From positions 124,001 to 188,000 of the forward strand of contig NZ_JBFAKK010000004.1 of the NCBI RefSeq assembly GCF_040655735.1: a stretch of 64,000 nt of DNA, in the 5' to 3' direction. This stretch comes from Phytomonospora sp040655735. GTDB taxonomy: Bacteria > Actinomycetota > Actinomycetes > Mycobacteriales > Micromonosporaceae. The position numbers were made by a program, and so were the translations under genes. Of the stretch, positions 35,428-42,767 are shown piece by piece; positions within the stretch are counted from its first letter, which is position 1; every line of letters starts with the position of its first letter. The notes under the pieces are model-generated. The model was given only the letters and a program-made list of their open reading frames with translations, was not told the origin of the DNA and did not search any database.

Positions 35428-37046
35428 GGAGCGGCTAAGGCCGCGCCGAGATTGCGGTGGACCGTCGCCGCGCCCTCGGCGTCACCGATCCGATCGAAGA
35501 GATCGAGGGCCCGCCGCAACGGCTCGGCGGCGGCCTCGACGGCACCGACGCGCAACTGGAGCTCCCCGAGCCGCTGCCACACGTGCGCCTCACGGTGGTC
35601 GTCGCCGACCGCGCGCGCGAGCTGCAGCGAGTGCCGCAACTGCTCGCGCGCCTGCGTGTAGTGCTCCCGGGCCATCAGCGTCCCCGCCAGCGCCCAGCGG
35701 ATGTAGGCCTCACGGTGACGGTCGCCCTGCGCCACGAAGACCGTCAGCGCCTGGCGAAACAGCGACTCGGCCTCCTCGGCCCGGTCGGTGAAACGCGCGA
35801 CGGCGGCCATCCCGGCCGTGGAAAGGGCCGCGCCGCTCTCGTCGCCCAGCGCCAGGCACAGTCGGCGCGCGGCCGTGAAGGCCTCGATCGCGGCCGGGAA
35901 CTGGTCGGTGTAGACGTAGAGCTGGCCGAGGCCGCGCAGCATCGTCGTCTCACCATTGGTGTCACCGCAACGGCGGGCCGCCGACAGGGCGATGTGGACG
36001 CAGCGCCGCCACGCCAGCAGATGCCCGCCCAGGTCGAAGTACGGCACCAGCGCCGCCGCCAGACGCCAGGCCGGGCGGGCCAGACCCGCCGTGGCCGCGC
36101 GGGCGATCAGCGACACCAAGGCCTCGCGATGGGCGTCGAGCCAGGCGATCGGATCGGCGGTCACCCGCGCCAGGACACTCTCGGGGACCTTCGCCGACGA
36201 ACGCTCACCCGTCGCGAAGATGCTGGCGTGCAAGCGATCCACCGCCGTCTGCACCAACGCCAGCCGACGGTCGCACACACGGTGCAGAGCGGCGGTGCGC
36301 ACATCGGTGGGCGCGTCGGTCGACTGCGGACTGTCGAGCAACCGCCGATGCACGTCGGTCAACTCCGGACCCGGCTCCACACCCAGCTCGGTGGCCAGCA
36401 GCCGGCGCACCGTCCCGAAAGCCGCCAGCGCCTCGGCATGGCGCCCCGCCCCGTCGAGAGCCCGCACGAGCAGACACCACAAGCTCTCCTGCAGCGGATA
36501 CTCCATCGTCGCCGCGCGCAACTCGGCGACCGCGTCGGCCGCCCGGCCCAGCATGAGCTGAAGCTCCGCGCGCTCACTGATCGCCGTCAACCGCGTCTCC
36601 GTCAACCGCGAGACCACCGGCGTCCACAACGGACACTCCAGATCCGACAACGGCGCACCCCGCCACAGCGACAACGCCCGGTCATAGCAGTCCAAAGCCC
36701 GCTCCGGCGCACTCGCGTGACGCCTCGCCGCCGTCAGCAGCGCGGTGAACTCGTCCGCGTCCAACTCCCCAGGCCACAACTCGATCACGTAGCCGTTGTC
36801 CCGATACCGGATCCGCGGCCCCAGCACCGCCCGCAAGGTACTGATGTACGTGCGCAGATTCGCCAAAGCCGAACGCGGCGCCCGCTCCGGCCACAGCACA
36901 TCGATCAACTTGTCCGCCGAAACCGGCTCACCCGCCGCGAGCAGCAGACTCGCCAGCAGCCGACGCGGCTTGTCGCCACCCAACGCGACAGCCACCCCGC
37001 CGGCGCGCACATGCAGCGGGCCGAGAACGGCGAACTCGCAGCGCAT
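35379..37046 (-). CDS. SARP/AfsR-type BTAD transcriptional regulator
   Basis: 555-residue regulator of the Streptomyces antibiotic regulatory protein class. The OmpR-like winged helix (about 1-90; FAVLGPLHVRAGG, DKPRRLLASLLLAAG, ALANLRTYISTLRAVLG) is followed by a bacterial transcriptional activation domain (95-240; DEFTALLTAARRHA to LATELGVEPGPEL). The remainder is a TPR-like helical region (about 260-540). There is no NB-ARC ATPase, so it is intermediate between small SARPs and AfsR. It is divergent from the M23 peptidase gene, its most probable target. No biosynthetic cluster is visible in the window. Confidence 0.88.
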   Translation of the reverse strand: MRCEFAVLGPLHVRAGGVAVALGGDKPRRLLASLLLAAGEPVSADKLIDVLWPERAPRSALANLRTYISTLRAVLGPRIRYRDNGYVIELWPGELDADEFTALLTAARRHASAPERALDCYDRALSLWRGAPLSDLECPLWTPVVSRLTETRLTAISERAELQLMLGRAADAVAELRAATMEYPLQESLWCLLVRALDGAGRHAEALAAFGTVRRLLATELGVEPGPELTDVHRRLLDSPQSTDAPTDVRTAALHRVCDRRLALVQTAVDRLHASIFATGERSSAKVPESVLARVTADPIAWLDAHREALVSLIARAATAGLARPAWRLAAALVPYFDLGGHLLAWRRCVHIALSAARRCGDTNGETTMLRGLGQLYVYTDQFPAAIEAFTAARRLCLALGDESGAALSTAGMAAVARFTDRAEEAESLFRQALTVFVAQGDRHREAYIRWALAGTLMAREHYTQAREQLRHSLQLARAVGDDHREAHVWQRLGELQLRVGAVEAAAEPLRRALDLFDRIGDAEGAATVHRNLGAALAAPQSPTARRALRAPNTP

Positions 37047-37071
37047 GGCGTCCCCTTCGGCACCGGAACAG

Positions 37072-37100
37072 TTGACCTTGAAGTTGTATCAATTTTGTAG
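37072..37100. promoter_or_regulatory. AT-rich divergent control region (SARP/M23)
   Basis: An AT-rich island sits between the SARP and M23 genes. TTG triplets recur at 37072, 37078, 37084 and 37095, and TTGA/TCAA (37078-37081, 37089-37092) form an inverted repeat. TTGACC (37072-37077) could be a -35 for the M23 gene. SARPs bind short direct repeats near -35 elements, so this is a candidate site. Confidence 0.4.
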
Positions 37101-37170
37101 CCGGTCGTGGATAGCTGGTCACGGTACCCGCCAAGGGAAACCACGGCGGATCGGATATGGAGGAACAGCG

Positions 37171-38070
37171 ATGCCCAGAACCAGACGGCTGCTCACCGCT
37201 TTAGCCATGATCGGCACCCTCGCCGCGAGCGCGCTCACCGCCGCCGCAGCCCCCGCAGCAGCCGCCGTCACCGACGTCGGCATCCAGGCACAACCCGCCA
37301 TGCAACTGCCCTTCCCCTGCGGACAGACCTGGAACGGCAACGGCAGCAACTCCAGCGCCCACGTTGGATGGGAACTCGACTTCAACCGAGGCGGCTCCGC
37401 CACCGCCGACCTCGGCGACACCGTACTCGCCGCCGCGGCCGGCACCATCGCCATCGCCTCGTACCAGACCGGCAACCGGTACGGCAACCTCGTCAAAATC
37501 GACCACGGCGGCAGCTACACCACCTACTACGCCCACCTGAGCACCATGGCCGTCAAAGTCGGCGAATACGTCGACCGAGGCCAGGTCATCGGCTCACTCG
37601 GCAACACCAGCGCCCCCGGCAACAACATCTCCCCCCACCTCCACTTCGAACTGCGCTACGGCACCAACTACCCGAACAACACCGTCAAAGCCATCTTCAA
37701 CGGCTCCACCTTCGGGTACCCCAGCGCCAACGTCACCTCGAACAACTGCGCCACCTCCTACGACCCCGCCGAAGTCTGCGGCAGCGGATTCAAAGTCAAC
37801 GACTCCGCCCGCCTCGGCGGCAAAGGCAACGTCGTACTCCTCTGGAACGCCTCCACCAGCTCCAACTGCGTCGTGACGCTCAAATTCACCAGCAAAGGCA
37901 CCGCCACCGCCACCTCCGCCTACCTGGAACCCGCCGGGAGCAACAGAACAACCGACTCCGGCAACTACGGCTACTACGCCGGACCCGTCAAACGCACCGC
38001 ACCCAACTGCATCAAATGGGGCGGCGCGACCGGCGGAGTCGCCTACAACAGCCCCTCCGAGCATTGCTAG
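37171..38070 (+). CDS. Secreted M23 (LytM) peptidase-like protein
   Basis: 299-residue exported protein. The signal peptide (about 1-33) is followed by an M23 domain (about 50-190) with metal ligands H64 and D70 (HVGWELD) and the HxH motif PHLHFE near 154-156, plus YYAHLSTM. Enzymes of this family cut peptidoglycan cross-bridges or stems. A C-terminal region of about 100 residues (from YDPAEVCG, with several paired cysteines) is probably a separate binding domain. GGAGGAA lies five bases before the ATG. Divergent from the SARP-type regulator. Confidence 0.9.
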   Translation: MPRTRRLLTALAMIGTLAASALTAAAAPAAAAVTDVGIQAQPAMQLPFPCGQTWNGNGSNSSAHVGWELDFNRGGSATADLGDTVLAAAAGTIAIASYQTGNRYGNLVKIDHGGSYTTYYAHLSTMAVKVGEYVDRGQVIGSLGNTSAPGNNISPHLHFELRYGTNYPNNTVKAIFNGSTFGYPSANVTSNNCATSYDPAEVCGSGFKVNDSARLGGKGNVVLLWNASTSSNCVVTLKFTSKGTATATSAYLEPAGSNRTTDSGNYGYYAGPVKRTAPNCIKWGGATGGVAYNSPSEHC

Positions 38071-38118
38071 CTGGTCGGAGGCTAACGAAACCTCTTGCCA
38101 GGTAGGGGATCGGGCTGC

Positions 38119-38155
38119 GGCACCTCCTCCGGTGCCGGGTCCCCGGTGTTTTGTT
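38119..38155 (+). terminator. Candidate terminator after the M23 gene
   Basis: GGCACC-TCCTCC-GGTGCC (38119-38136) forms a hairpin followed by a smaller CCGG stem and TTTTGTT (38149-38155). Confidence 0.45.
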
Positions 38156-38273
38156 ACGCCTGAACTGGCGGGTGCCCGGCGCGGAGCTGCCGGCCCAGCG
38201 TTCGGTGACGCCTGAACTGACGGGTACCCGGTGTGGTCTGCCGGGTACCCGGTTCTTGTTCGCGCCTGAGCTG
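38156..38273. repeat. Degenerate ~53-bp tandem repeat
   Basis: ACGCCTGAACTG occurs at 38156-38167 and 38208-38219, and a variant GCGCCTGAGCTG at 38262-38273. Each is followed by a G/T/A-variable CGGGT and CCCGG phrase. The array lies in the 370-base gap before the lipoprotein hydrolase gene; nothing else was recognised in that gap. Confidence 0.75.
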
Positions 38274-38438
38274 GCTGTGCCCGGGCCGCCCGGCGCCTTC
38301 ACCCCCTCCTCGTCGCGTCGCCGTCCTTTCCCGGCTCTTCGCGTTCCTTCATGTCCTTGCCGGTCGGGTACGATCGCCGCTACGTCAAGGCCGCCCCCGA
38401 GACGTTCCACATCGACGTCTCTTCGAACGGGAACGCTC

Positions 38439-39248
38439 ATGCCACGCCCTCGCGTGCACGGTTTCACCGCGGCCATTGCCTTCACCGCCACCTTCGCTCT
38501 CACCGCTCTCACGGCTCTCACCGCTTGCTCCGGCGGTGGGCCGGCCGCCGACGGAGCCACCACCCCGCCGCCCGCCGCGCCCGTCAACGCGCCCGGCCTC
38601 ACCTGCGTCGAGGACTTCCCCGACGCCCAAGCCGTCCGCTTCGGCCCCGGCGAGACCATCGGCGGCCTCTCCTTCGGGGAGGGCCCCCGGGCCCTCGTCC
38701 TTCTCCATCAGTCCAACGGGGACCTCTGCCAGTGGGCCCCCTACGCCGCCGAACTCGGCGAGGCCGGGTATCGGGCCCTCGCGATCGACGCGCCCCGCGT
38801 CGGCTCCTCCCGCGACGCGGCGAAGGGCAACCACCTCGCCGTCCTCGAAGCCCTCACCTACCTGCGTGCCGAAGGCGCCACCGCCGTGACGCTCGTCGGC
38901 GCGTCCATGGGCGGCACCGCGGTCCTCGCCGCCGCCCCGCAGGCCGCACCGCCGGTCGACGGCGTGATCGCCCTGTCCGCCCCGACCTTCTACGACGGCA
39001 CCGACGCCCTGGAAGCCGTTCCCGCCCTCACCGCCCCCGTCCTCTACGCCGCCGCCGAGGGCGACGCGCAGTTCGGCGACAACGCCGTGAAATTCGAGGC
39101 GGCGACCCCCGCGGCGACCGACAAGACCCTCGTCCTGGTCGACGGATCCCACCACGGTGTGGACTTCCTCGAACCCGACGCAGGCCCCGAAGACGTGAAA
39201 GTCCGCAAGGCCGTCGAGGACTTCCTCGCCGCGCACATGCCCCTCTGA
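38439..39248 (+). CDS. Lipoprotein alpha/beta hydrolase
   Basis: 269-residue exported hydrolase-fold protein. The signal peptide ends in lipobox LTAC with C30, so it is expected on the outer face of the membrane, followed by a Pro-rich linker. The fold is shown by ALVLLHQSN (oxyanion strand), nucleophile elbow GASMGG (Ser about 157), LYAAAEGD (acid strand) and DGSHHGVDFL (catalytic His). It resembles dienelactone-hydrolase-like esterases. The ATG was chosen for the correct signal peptide; longer upstream frames read through the tandem repeat. It ends 23 bases before crtB. Confidence 0.85.
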   Translation: MPRPRVHGFTAAIAFTATFALTALTALTACSGGGPAADGATTPPPAAPVNAPGLTCVEDFPDAQAVRFGPGETIGGLSFGEGPRALVLLHQSNGDLCQWAPYAAELGEAGYRALAIDAPRVGSSRDAAKGNHLAVLEALTYLRAEGATAVTLVGASMGGTAVLAAAPQAAPPVDGVIALSAPTFYDGTDALEAVPALTAPVLYAAAEGDAQFGDNAVKFEAATPAATDKTLVLVDGSHHGVDFLEPDAGPEDVKVRKAVEDFLAAHMPL

Positions 39249-39258
39249 CCTCGACTGT

Positions 39259-39264
39259 TACGCT
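39259..39264 (+). promoter_or_regulatory. -10 element of a leaderless promoter (crtB)
   Basis: TACGCT stands seven bases before the GTG of the phytoene synthase gene, with no Shine-Dalgarno sequence. Confidence 0.5.
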
Positions 39265-39271
39265 GCCGGGC

Positions 39272-40165
39272 GTGATCGCGCCCACCCGAAACGAGCCGAC
39301 GCTCGCCGAGTCGTACGCGCACTGCCGCCGCCTCCACCGCCGGCACGGCCGCACCTACTACCTGGCGACCAGGCTCCTGCCGGGCGCGATCCGCCCGCAC
39401 GTCCACGCCCTCTATGGTTTCGCGCGCTACGCCGACGACATCGTCGACACGCGCCCCGGCGACACCGCCGACGAACGGGCCCGGGCACTGCGCGAATGGT
39501 CGGCGGGCTTCATGGCCGGCCTGCGCGGCGCCGACCCCTGCGGCGACCCGGTCCTCCCGGCGATCATCGACACCGTCGGCCGCTTCGGTCTCCCGGTCGG
39601 TGAGTTCGAGGCCTTCCTGGCCAGCATGGCCGCCGACCTCACCGTCACCCGCTACGCCACCTACGCCGACCTGCGCGGCTACATGGCCGGCTCGGCCGCC
39701 GCGATCGGCAGCCTCATGGTCCCCATTCTCGGCAGCGGTGACGCGGCCGCCGCCGACGGCCCGGCGCGCGAACTCGGCTACGCATTCCAGCTGACGAACT
39801 TCATCCGCGACGTCGGCGAGGACCTCGACCGCGGCCGGGTCTACCTGCCGCTGGCCGACCTCGACGCCTTCGGTGTCACCGTCGCCGACCTCGGCACCCG
39901 CCAGGCGACGCCGGCGTTCCGGGAGCTCCTCGAACACCAGATGGCCCGCGCAGAAGCCCACTACCGGGCGGCCGAACCGGGCATCGCGCTCCTCGACCAG
40001 TCCTCGCGGCCCTGCGTCCGGGCCGCGCACACCCTCTACCGCGACATCCTCGCCGCCGTCCGCCGCGACGGCCACCGCGTCCTGGAGCGCCGCGCCCGTG
40101 TACCGAAACGTCGCCGCCTCTCCGTGGCCCTCCGTGAGATCGGCCGGGCATGCGCGGGGCGCTGA
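39272..40165 (+). CDS. crtB: Phytoene/squalene synthase family protein
   Basis: Prenyl transferase of 297 residues that condenses two prenyl diphosphates head to head. Both Asp-rich substrate motifs are present, YADDIVD (about 53-59) and NFIRDVGEDLDRGRVYLP near 178. The N-terminal SYAHCRRLHRRHGRTYYLATRLLP is typical of CrtB. The partner phytoene desaturase starts inside its last codons (16-base overlap), so phytoene synthase is more likely than squalene synthase. No crtE, crtY or other carotenoid gene is adjacent, so the pathway must be completed elsewhere. Confidence 0.9.
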   Translation: MIAPTRNEPTLAESYAHCRRLHRRHGRTYYLATRLLPGAIRPHVHALYGFARYADDIVDTRPGDTADERARALREWSAGFMAGLRGADPCGDPVLPAIIDTVGRFGLPVGEFEAFLASMAADLTVTRYATYADLRGYMAGSAAAIGSLMVPILGSGDAAAADGPARELGYAFQLTNFIRDVGEDLDRGRVYLPLADLDAFGVTVADLGTRQATPAFRELLEHQMARAEAHYRAAEPGIALLDQSSRPCVRAAHTLYRDILAAVRRDGHRVLERRARVPKRRRLSVALREIGRACAGR

Positions 40166-41601
40166 CCGGTCGCACCGGCCGGATCGTCATCGTCGGCGCG
40201 GGCCTCGCCGGGCTGGCCTGCGCGATGCACCTGGCCGGCGCCGGCCGCGAGGTCACGATCCTGGAGCGCGGTGAGCGGCCGGGCGGCCTCGCGGGGGAGC
40301 GCGTCGTCGGAGGATGGCGCTTCGACACCGGCCCGACCGTCCTGACCGCGCCCGACATCCTCGAACGCGCCTTCGCCGCCGTCGGCGAGCGCGCCTGCGA
40401 CCGGCTCACGCTGCGCCGGCTCGATCCGGCCTACCGGGGCTTCTTCCCCGACGTCGGGCCGCTCGACGTGCGCGCCGATCCCGAGGACATGGCCGAGTAC
40501 GTCGCCGCCGAGTGCGGCCCGCGCGACGCCGACGGCTACCGGCGCTACGCCGAGCACGTGGGTGAGCTGTACCGGCTGCAGATCGACGACTTCATCGACC
40601 GCAACCTCGACTCGCCGCGCGATCTGGTGACGGCGAGGTTGTTCGGTCTGGTCGCGCGCGGTGGTTTCGGGAGGCTGGCGCCCTTGGTGGAACGCCACTT
40701 CGCCGACGAGCGGCTGCGGCGGCTGTTCTCCTTCCAGTCTCTCTACATCGGACTCGCGCCGCGCCGGGCGCTGGCGTTGTACGCGGTGATCTCCTACCTC
40801 GACGCGATCGCCGGGGTCTGGTATCCCGAGGGCGGGATCCACCGCGTGCCCGAGGCGATGGCGGCGGCCGCGTCCGCCGCGGGCGTGACCATCCACTACG
40901 GAGCCGAGGCCTCGGCCGTCGAGCTGCGCGGCGGCCGCGCGGTCGCCGTGACGACCGCCGACGGTGTCCGACACCCGGCCGACGCGGTCGTGCTCGGCAC
41001 CGACGAGGGGACCGCCCTGCGCCTGCTCGGCAGGGCCGGGACCGCGCGCCGTCACCGGCACTCGCCGTCCTGTGTCGTGGTGCAGCTCGGCGGTCTCGAC
41101 GTGCCGCGGTCCCTCGCGCACCACAACATCGTCTTCGGGCGGGCCTGGGAGCGGACCTTCGACGACATCATCGGCGGCGGCCGGGTCATGCGCGACCCTT
41201 CGCTGCTGGTCACCAACCCCGGCGGCGGGGACGCACGGACCGCCTACATCCTCGCGCCGGCACCGCATCTGGGCGCCGGCGCGATCGACTGGCGCTCGCG
41301 CGGCGGGGCCTACGCCGACGAGCTGGTGACCCTCCTCGACCGTCGCGGACTGCGTTTCGGTGAGGCCGAGGTCCGGCTGGTCACCACCCCCGCCGACTGG
41401 GCCGAGGCGGGCTACGACGCCGGGACGCCGTTCTCGCTGGCGCACACCTTCGGCCAGACCGGCCCCTTCCGGCCGGGCACCGCGGTCGCCGGACTGGACA
41501 ACGTGCTGCGCTGCGGGGCCGGGGTGCAACCCGGGGTCGGCGTGCCGATGGTCCTGCTGTCGGGCGGCCTGGCGGCGCGGCGGATCCTCGGTGGAACCTA
41601 G
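40150..41601 (+). CDS. crtI: Phytoene desaturase family FAD oxidoreductase
   Basis: 483-residue FAD enzyme that introduces double bases into the phytoene chain. The FAD-binding motif VIVGAGLAGLACAMHLA (about 13-29) is followed by ERGERPGGLAG and FDTGPTVLTAPDIL, both typical of CrtI. The C-terminal FAD segment is LRCGAGVQPGVGVPMVLLSG, where CrtI enzymes have GAGTHPGGG(I/V)P; the change to VQPGVGVP is a variant. It overlaps crtB by 16 bases and is convergent with the flavodoxin-like gene (four-base overlap). Product length (lycopene or neurosporene) cannot be read. Confidence 0.9.
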   Translation: MRGALTGRTGRIVIVGAGLAGLACAMHLAGAGREVTILERGERPGGLAGERVVGGWRFDTGPTVLTAPDILERAFAAVGERACDRLTLRRLDPAYRGFFPDVGPLDVRADPEDMAEYVAAECGPRDADGYRRYAEHVGELYRLQIDDFIDRNLDSPRDLVTARLFGLVARGGFGRLAPLVERHFADERLRRLFSFQSLYIGLAPRRALALYAVISYLDAIAGVWYPEGGIHRVPEAMAAAASAAGVTIHYGAEASAVELRGGRAVAVTTADGVRHPADAVVLGTDEGTALRLLGRAGTARRHRHSPSCVVVQLGGLDVPRSLAHHNIVFGRAWERTFDDIIGGGRVMRDPSLLVTNPGGGDARTAYILAPAPHLGAGAIDWRSRGGAYADELVTLLDRRGLRFGEAEVRLVTTPADWAEAGYDAGTPFSLAHTFGQTGPFRPGTAVAGLDNVLRCGAGVQPGVGVPMVLLSGGLAARRILGGT

Positions 41602-42194
41602 GGCGCGACCAGCGCCGAACGCCCTGCCTTGACGACCCGTGCGGCCTCGGCGACGCGCGCGCCGAGCGCGACGCCGGTCTCCAGGTCGCCGCTGTTCATG
41701 CCCTCGGCGGCGACGTCGTTGAAGGTCTGTGCGCCCACCCCGATGTAGAAGCCGAGGCGGTTGCGGTCGTTCTCGGTCGCGTAGGTCATGTTCCAGCCGG
41801 GTTCGAGGCCGAGGTTGATCCAGTTCATGCCGTGCTGCGCGGCGAACACGGCCAGGTACTGGAGGGTGTTGAGCTTGTCGCCGCTCATGCCCCCCGAGGC
41901 GGTGAAGCCGGCGGCGAGCTTGTCCTGCCAGCCGCGCACGGCCCAGACCTTGCTCGCCTCCTCGGCGAAGGCGTGGAAGACGGCGCTCGCCGAGCCCATG
42001 TAGGTCGGGGAGCCGAAGATGATGGCGTCGGCGGCCCCGAGGGTGTCCCACAGCCGGTCGTCGAGCTCGGCGACGGAGACCAGCTCGACGGCGGCACCGG
42101 GTACGGTGAGCGCGCCGTCCCGGATGTGCTCGGCCAGACGCAGGGTGTGGCCGAAGCCGGAGTGGTAGGCGATGACGATTCGGACGTCGGACAT
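41598..42194 (-). CDS. Flavodoxin-like NAD(P)H-dependent oxidoreductase
   Basis: 198-residue FMN protein of the WrbA/flavodoxin-reductase type. The phosphate-binding loop is YHSGFGHTLRLAE (about 10-22); IIFGSPTYMGS and GFTASGGMSGDK are the other two FMN loops. Members reduce quinones, azo compounds or nitro-aromatics. Twin copies of a MarR-type palindrome lie in the spacer to the divergent MarR gene, so expression is probably induced by an electrophile or quinone sensed by that regulator. GAAGG precedes the ATG. Confidence 0.9.
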   Translation of the reverse strand: MSDVRIVIAYHSGFGHTLRLAEHIRDGALTVPGAAVELVSVAELDDRLWDTLGAADAIIFGSPTYMGSASAVFHAFAEEASKVWAVRGWQDKLAAGFTASGGMSGDKLNTLQYLAVFAAQHGMNWINLGLEPGWNMTYATENDRNRLGFYIGVGAQTFNDVAAEGMNSGDLETGVALGARVAEAARVVKAGRSALVAP

Positions 42195-42216
42195 AGGGGT
42201 AACCTTCACTTCGTTA

Positions 42217-42264
42217 GTTCGAATCTGAACGATCGGAACGCTAGTGCTTAGTTCGAATTCGAAC
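42217..42264. promoter_or_regulatory. Twin MarR operators
   Basis: GTTCGAATTCGAAC (42251-42264) is a perfect 14-bp palindrome. GTTCGAATCTGAAC (42217-42230) is a near copy with two changes. Both are preceded by TTA and lie 34 bp apart between the divergent flavodoxin and MarR genes, so a bound dimer at each would cover both promoters. Confidence 0.8.
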
Positions 42265-42287
42265 AACCGGAAGTGACGGAGGACACG

Positions 42288-42767
42288 ATGAGCGTCGAGG
42301 AACGCTGGCTGAGCGAGACCCAGGCGCGCGCCTGGTCCCAGTTCATCCGCACCAGCCAGCGGCTGGAGCAGCGGCTCGACCGCGAGCTCAAGGCCCGCCA
42401 CGACCTCTCGCACACCCAGTACGAGATCCTCGTCCGCCTCGCCGAACCCCGCACCGAGTCGGGCAACGTGCGCATGACCGACCTCGCCGCCGACCTGGTC
42501 ACCGCCAAGAGCGCGGCGACCTACCAGATCGGCCAGCTCGTCGACCGCGGTCTCGTCGCGCGCGTCAAGTGCCCCGAGGACGGCCGCAGCACCTTCGTCT
42601 GCCTCACCGAAGCCGGCCGGGCGCTCCTGGAGCGCGCCGCCCCCGACCACCTCGCGCGCGTCCGCGAGCTGTTCCTCGACACCATGTCCCCGGCCGAGCT
42701 GACCGGGATGACCGCGGCCCTTGAACGCACCTGCGATCGGATCATCGAGGCCCGCGAGCGCTCCTAA
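42288..42767 (+). CDS. MarR family transcriptional regulator
   Basis: 159-residue winged-helix regulator. The DNA-binding region (about 45-110) has YEILVRLAEP, MTDLAADLVTAKSAATYQIGQLVDRGLVAR and the wing PEDGRSTFVCLTEAG; flanking helices form the dimer interface. There is one cysteine, in the wing region (VKCPEDG), which could sense oxidants, but this is speculative. ATG 42288 is favoured because GGAGG is five bases upstream; the GTG at 42273 would put the site inside the gene. It probably represses itself and the divergent flavodoxin gene through the twin palindromes. Confidence 0.93.
   Translation: MSVEERWLSETQARAWSQFIRTSQRLEQRLDRELKARHDLSHTQYEILVRLAEPRTESGNVRMTDLAADLVTAKSAATYQIGQLVDRGLVARVKCPEDGRSTFVCLTEAGRALLERAAPDHLARVRELFLDTMSPAELTGMTAALERTCDRIIEARERS

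Noticed and set aside
38151..38438. N-terminal extension of the lipoprotein hydrolase
   Set aside because: The longer frame runs through the degenerate tandem repeat and would hide the signal peptide and lipobox, which fit the start at 38439.
39272..41601. Complete carotenoid cluster
   Set aside because: Only the synthase and desaturase genes are present; no crtE, crtY or modifying enzymes lie on either side, so only crtB-crtI is claimed.
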